A model generated the notes under the pieces. The model was given only the letters and a program-made list of their open reading frames with translations. It had not been told where the DNA came from and searched no databases. From the NCBI GenBank assembly GCA_028822575.1, contig JAPKDN010000119.1, forward strand, positions 1-8,169: a stretch of 8,169 bases of DNA, given 5' to 3'. Below, one piece after another: positions 5,619-8,169 of the stretch. This DNA is from Alphaproteobacteria bacterium. GTDB lineage: Bacteria > Pseudomonadota > Alphaproteobacteria > Thalassobaculales > Thalassobaculaceae. Position 1 is the first letter of the stretch, and each line of letters opens with the position of its first letter. The translations under genes and the position numbers were made by a program.

Positions 5619-6668
5619 ATGCCAACCGTACAGGCAGACCGATTGATAGAGATCGCCGACAACCTTTTACAGGGCTCGGGAGCGCCGGCAGAAGAGGCGG
5701 CGACCGTCGCCCGCCATGTCATCGGCGCTAATCTGGCCGGCCATGACAGTCACGGCATCATCCAGATCCCGACTTATATTGATCGCGTCGACAAGGGCGA
5801 TATCGGGCCCGGCGCCGAGTGGAAAATCGTCCAAGAATCGCCGACCACAACGGTTGTCGATGGTCATTGGGGCTTTGGTTACGTCGCCAATGAACGGGCG
5901 ATGAAATATACTATCGAAAAGGCCGACAAGCAGAACATCGCGGCAGCGACGGTGTTTCGCCAAGGTCATATCGGCCGGCTCGCAGCTTATCCGATGATGG
6001 CGGCGGAGCGCGGGATGATCTCGATGATTACCGCTGATTCTGGTCGTGGACCCAAGCACGTTGCGCCGTTCGGTGGGATGGAGAAGCGTCTCGGCACCAA
6101 CCCGATTTCGATCGCTATGCCATCTGATCTGGATGGGCCGTTCTTCATCGACATGGCAACGTCATCGGTCGCGGCGGGCAAGATCAACCTGGCTCTGGCT
6201 CGCAATTCCGACATCCCTGAGGGTTGGATCCTCGACAAAAATGGCCAAGCAACAACAAACCCGGCCGACTTCAAGGCCGGCGGTCCCCTTCTTCCGCTGG
6301 GTGGGACCGAGGGCTATAAGGGCTACGGCCTGTCGGCGATGGTCGAGATTTTCTCGGGCATTCTGACCGGGCTTGGCCATGGGGTGGAGCCGACGGGCAA
6401 GCACAATGATGGCTGTTTCATGGCCTGTTTTAAGGTCGAGGCGTTCCGGGATCTGAAAACGTTTAAGGCCGAGGTCGCAGAATTCGCCCACTATCTGAAA
6501 GATACAAAGCCGGCGGAAGGGTTTGATGAGGTCTATTATCCGGGTGAGATCGAGCACAATAACGAGGTCGCACGCGGTAGAGAGGGCGTTACCGTCGAGG
6601 ACTCGACCTGGGAAAAATTGACCGCGCTCGCCGAGAAGTACGGTATGCGGGACAAACTCGGGTTCTAG
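5619..6668 (+). CDS. Ldh2-family (malate/L-lactate dehydrogenase-type) oxidoreductase
   Basis: A 349-residue NAD(P)-dependent enzyme of the Ldh2/malate-L-lactate dehydrogenase family, which is unrelated to Rossmann-fold LDH/MDH and usually has 330-360 residues. Landmarks are GHDSHG (41-46, with the conserved Ser44-His45 pair), GHIG (116-119, His117), GTNPI (159-163), DMATSSVAAGKI (178-189) and the C-terminal glycine-rich EGYKGYGL (about 231-238). Family members interconvert 2-hydroxyacids and 2-oxoacids (malate, lactate, ureidoglycolate, sulfolactate, 2,3-diketogulonate) or reduce cyclic imino acids; the substrate here is unknown. Four residues after His45, where several characterised members carry Arg, this protein has Gln49, so carboxylate recognition may differ. 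The ATG at 5619 is supported by AAGGAG (5605-5610) at 8-nt spacing. Its position behind the monooxygenase suggests that it processes a 2-oxo- or hydroxyacid, or an imine, released by that enzyme. Confidence 0.88.
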   Translation: MPTVQADRLIEIADNLLQGSGAPAEEAATVARHVIGANLAGHDSHGIIQIPTYIDRVDKGDIGPGAEWKIVQESPTTTVVDGHWGFGYVANERAMKYTIEKADKQNIAAATVFRQGHIGRLAAYPMMAAERGMISMITADSGRGPKHVAPFGGMEKRLGTNPISIAMPSDLDGPFFIDMATSSVAAGKINLALARNSDIPEGWILDKNGQATTNPADFKAGGPLLPLGGTEGYKGYGLSAMVEIFSGILTGLGHGVEPTGKHNDGCFMACFKVEAFRDLKTFKAEVAEFAHYLKDTKPAEGFDEVYYPGEIEHNNEVARGREGVTVEDSTWEKLTALAEKYGMRDKLGF

Positions 6669-6842
6669 GCTTGAAGTCAGTTACCAAATCCTTGATCTTC
6701 GCCATGAGATGCTTGATTGCATGTCGACAACACCAAGACGGATGGTAGGCTTGGAGCCGATCGAATAGATTGAATGCTGTCGATAACGAGGTCGCAAGAA
6801 CCCGGACGGCGCATAGTCACCAACACGGGAGGAGATGCTGTT

Positions 6843-8169
6843 ATGAGATGTGAATTTACTAAGATCGGGGCACTCGCCGCGGTTCTGGCCCTAGGCCTTG
6901 GTTTTGGCGCAAGTGTCGCCGAGGCGCAAAAATCGGGTGGTGTGCTAAAGTTCTATCATCGTGGCACCCCGCCCAGCGGATCGATCCACGAGGAAGCGAC
7001 CAACTCCACAGTGTCGCCTTATATGAGCGTATTCAACAACCTGGTCATGTACGATCATGCGAAGGCCACGAACAGCGTCGATACGATCATTCCGGACCTG
7101 GCCACGGAGTGGGCGTGGAATGGCGACGGTACTAAATTGACCTTCAAGCTTCGTGAAGGGGTCAAATTTCACGATGGCAAACCAATGACGGCCAAGGACG
7201 TAGTTTGCACTTGGAACCTAGTGCTCGGGAAGGCCAAGCCGCGGCTGCGCAAAAATCCTCGCAAGTCATGGTACGGAAATCTGGATAGCATCACCCAAAA
7301 TGGCGACCATGAGGTCACCTTCAATCTGAAGCGCAAGCAGCCAGCCTTCTTGGCGCTGCTGGCCGGCGGTTATTCACCGGTCTATCCGTGTCACGTACCG
7401 CCAAAGAAGATGCGGACGCATCCGATCGGCACCGGCCCGTTCAAATTCGTTTCGCTGAAGCAGAACGAAAAAGTCACCTTCACCAAGAACGAGAACTATT
7501 GGAAAAAAGGCCAGCCATATCTGGACGGCCATGAGTGGACGATCATCAAGAGCCGCGCGACCCGGGTGCTCGCCTTCATCGCTGGCAAGTTCGATATGAC
7601 CTACAACAGTGATGTGACGGTTCCACTTTTCAAGGACGTCAAGGAACAGGCGCCGCATGTGCAGTGCTACAAGGGCCCGAACAATGTTTCGACCAACCTA
7701 ATCGTCAACCAGGACAAACCGCCGTTCGACAACGTGGACGTCCGTAAGGCGATGGTGCTGACGATTGATCGTGATGCCTTCATCAAGATCCTGGGGCATG
7801 GTGAAACGATTAAGAGTGGCTCGCTGCTGCCTCCGCCAGCCGGTGTCTGGGGTATGCCGCCGGACGTGCTTTCCAAGGTTGCCGGTTACAGCCCCGACGT
7901 CGCGGGGAACCGCGCAAAGGCCCGAAAAATCATGGAAGGCCTAGGCTACAACGACAATAATCGTCTCAAGGTTAAGGTCGCGACCCGAAATATCGCGGTC
8001 TATCGTGATCCCGCTGTTATCCTGATCGATCATCTGAAAGAGATCTATATCGATGCCGAACTGGAAACGGTCGAGACCTCGAACTGGCACGCCAAGGTGG
8101 CACGCAAGGACTATCAGGTCGGTCTGAACCTGACTGGTATTGGCGTCGATGATCCGGACGCGATGTTTT
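6843..8169 (+). CDS. Periplasmic solute-binding protein, ABC transporter family 5 (peptide/opine/nickel type), 3'-truncated
   Basis: This frame stays open from the ATG at 6843 to the window end, giving 442 residues with no stop. Family members usually have 500-540 residues, so roughly 60-100 are missing beyond the edge. Residues 1-28 form a Sec signal peptide: a lysine at 7, a hydrophobic core IGALAAVLALGLGFGASV, and an AEA cleavage site before Gln29. There is no lipobox cysteine, so a soluble periplasmic protein is expected. The mature part shows the SBP_bac_5 signature around 98-120 (FKLREGVKFHDGKPMTAKDV) and the conserved GTGPFKF segment. Such proteins deliver di/oligopeptides, opines, glycosides or metal chelates to DppBCDF-type permeases. 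The ligand is not determinable, and the permease genes would be expected downstream. GGGAGGAG (6827-6834) lies 8 nt before the start. The gap from the dehydrogenase is 174 bp without a clear terminator or promoter. Confidence 0.9.
   Translation, partial: MRCEFTKIGALAAVLALGLGFGASVAEAQKSGGVLKFYHRGTPPSGSIHEEATNSTVSPYMSVFNNLVMYDHAKATNSVDTIIPDLATEWAWNGDGTKLTFKLREGVKFHDGKPMTAKDVVCTWNLVLGKAKPRLRKNPRKSWYGNLDSITQNGDHEVTFNLKRKQPAFLALLAGGYSPVYPCHVPPKKMRTHPIGTGPFKFVSLKQNEKVTFTKNENYWKKGQPYLDGHEWTIIKSRATRVLAFIAGKFDMTYNSDVTVPLFKDVKEQAPHVQCYKGPNNVSTNLIVNQDKPPFDNVDVRKAMVLTIDRDAFIKILGHGETIKSGSLLPPPAGVWGMPPDVLSKVAGYSPDVAGNRAKARKIMEGLGYNDNNRLKVKVATRNIAVYRDPAVILIDHLKEIYIDAELETVETSNWHAKVARKDYQVGLNLTGIGVDDPDAMF

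Noticed and set aside
6835..6846. Tiny ATG-CTG-TTA-TGA frame overlapping the binding-protein start (ATGA overlap)
   Set aside because: Its ATG directly abuts the GGGAGGAG site with no spacing, so initiation there is unlikely. The same site is ideally placed for the ATG at 6843.

Overview
The window looks like a chromosomal segment of an alphaproteobacterium. The genus cannot be fixed from sequence alone. The evidence is moderately high GC, purine-rich Shine-Dalgarno sites, and protein families typical of soil or marine Rhodospirillales-like and Rhizobiales-like bacteria. It has no tRNA or rRNA gene, CRISPR array, transposase, integrase or phage gene. Both ends cut through genes.

Left part (1-1750): housekeeping-type genes. 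The first 39 residues of a glutamyl-Q tRNA(Asp) synthetase (gluQ) read leftward off the window edge. After a 135-bp divergent gap comes a serine esterase of the phospholipase/carboxylesterase family (254-907). A stand-alone HNH endonuclease-fold protein follows (1112-1699), preceded by a good extended -10 promoter that overlaps a small dyad.

Middle (1749-3917, minus strand): an MFS efflux-type transporter converges on the HNH gene across a 49-bp gap holding a short palindrome. About 210 bp further on lies a classical short-chain dehydrogenase (SDR). The gap between these two genes (2940-3152) shows no gene, RNA or convincing promoter.

Right part (3918-8169, plus strand): divergent from the SDR runs a set that looks catabolic. 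It comprises an NtaA/SnaA/DszA-type flavin-dependent monooxygenase (4142-5506), an Ldh2-family 2-hydroxyacid/2-oxoacid (or imino acid) dehydrogenase (5619-6668), and a family-5 periplasmic solute-binding protein (6843 to the window end, incomplete). A plausible reading is uptake of a small, probably nitrogen- or sulfur-containing organic compound, oxidative cleavage by the monooxygenase, and further oxidation or reduction of the product by the dehydrogenase and the divergent SDR. The substrate is unknown. The flavin reductase partner, the ABC permeases/ATPases and a dedicated regulator are not in the window.

The most striking non-coding element is an almost uninterrupted 36-bp inverted repeat (17-bp arms, 2-bp centre, 4076-4111). 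It lies in the divergent SDR/monooxygenase region, just upstream of the monooxygenase ribosome binding site. I see no wholly new defence or mobile system here. The best leads are this repeat and the unassigned catabolic cluster it may control.
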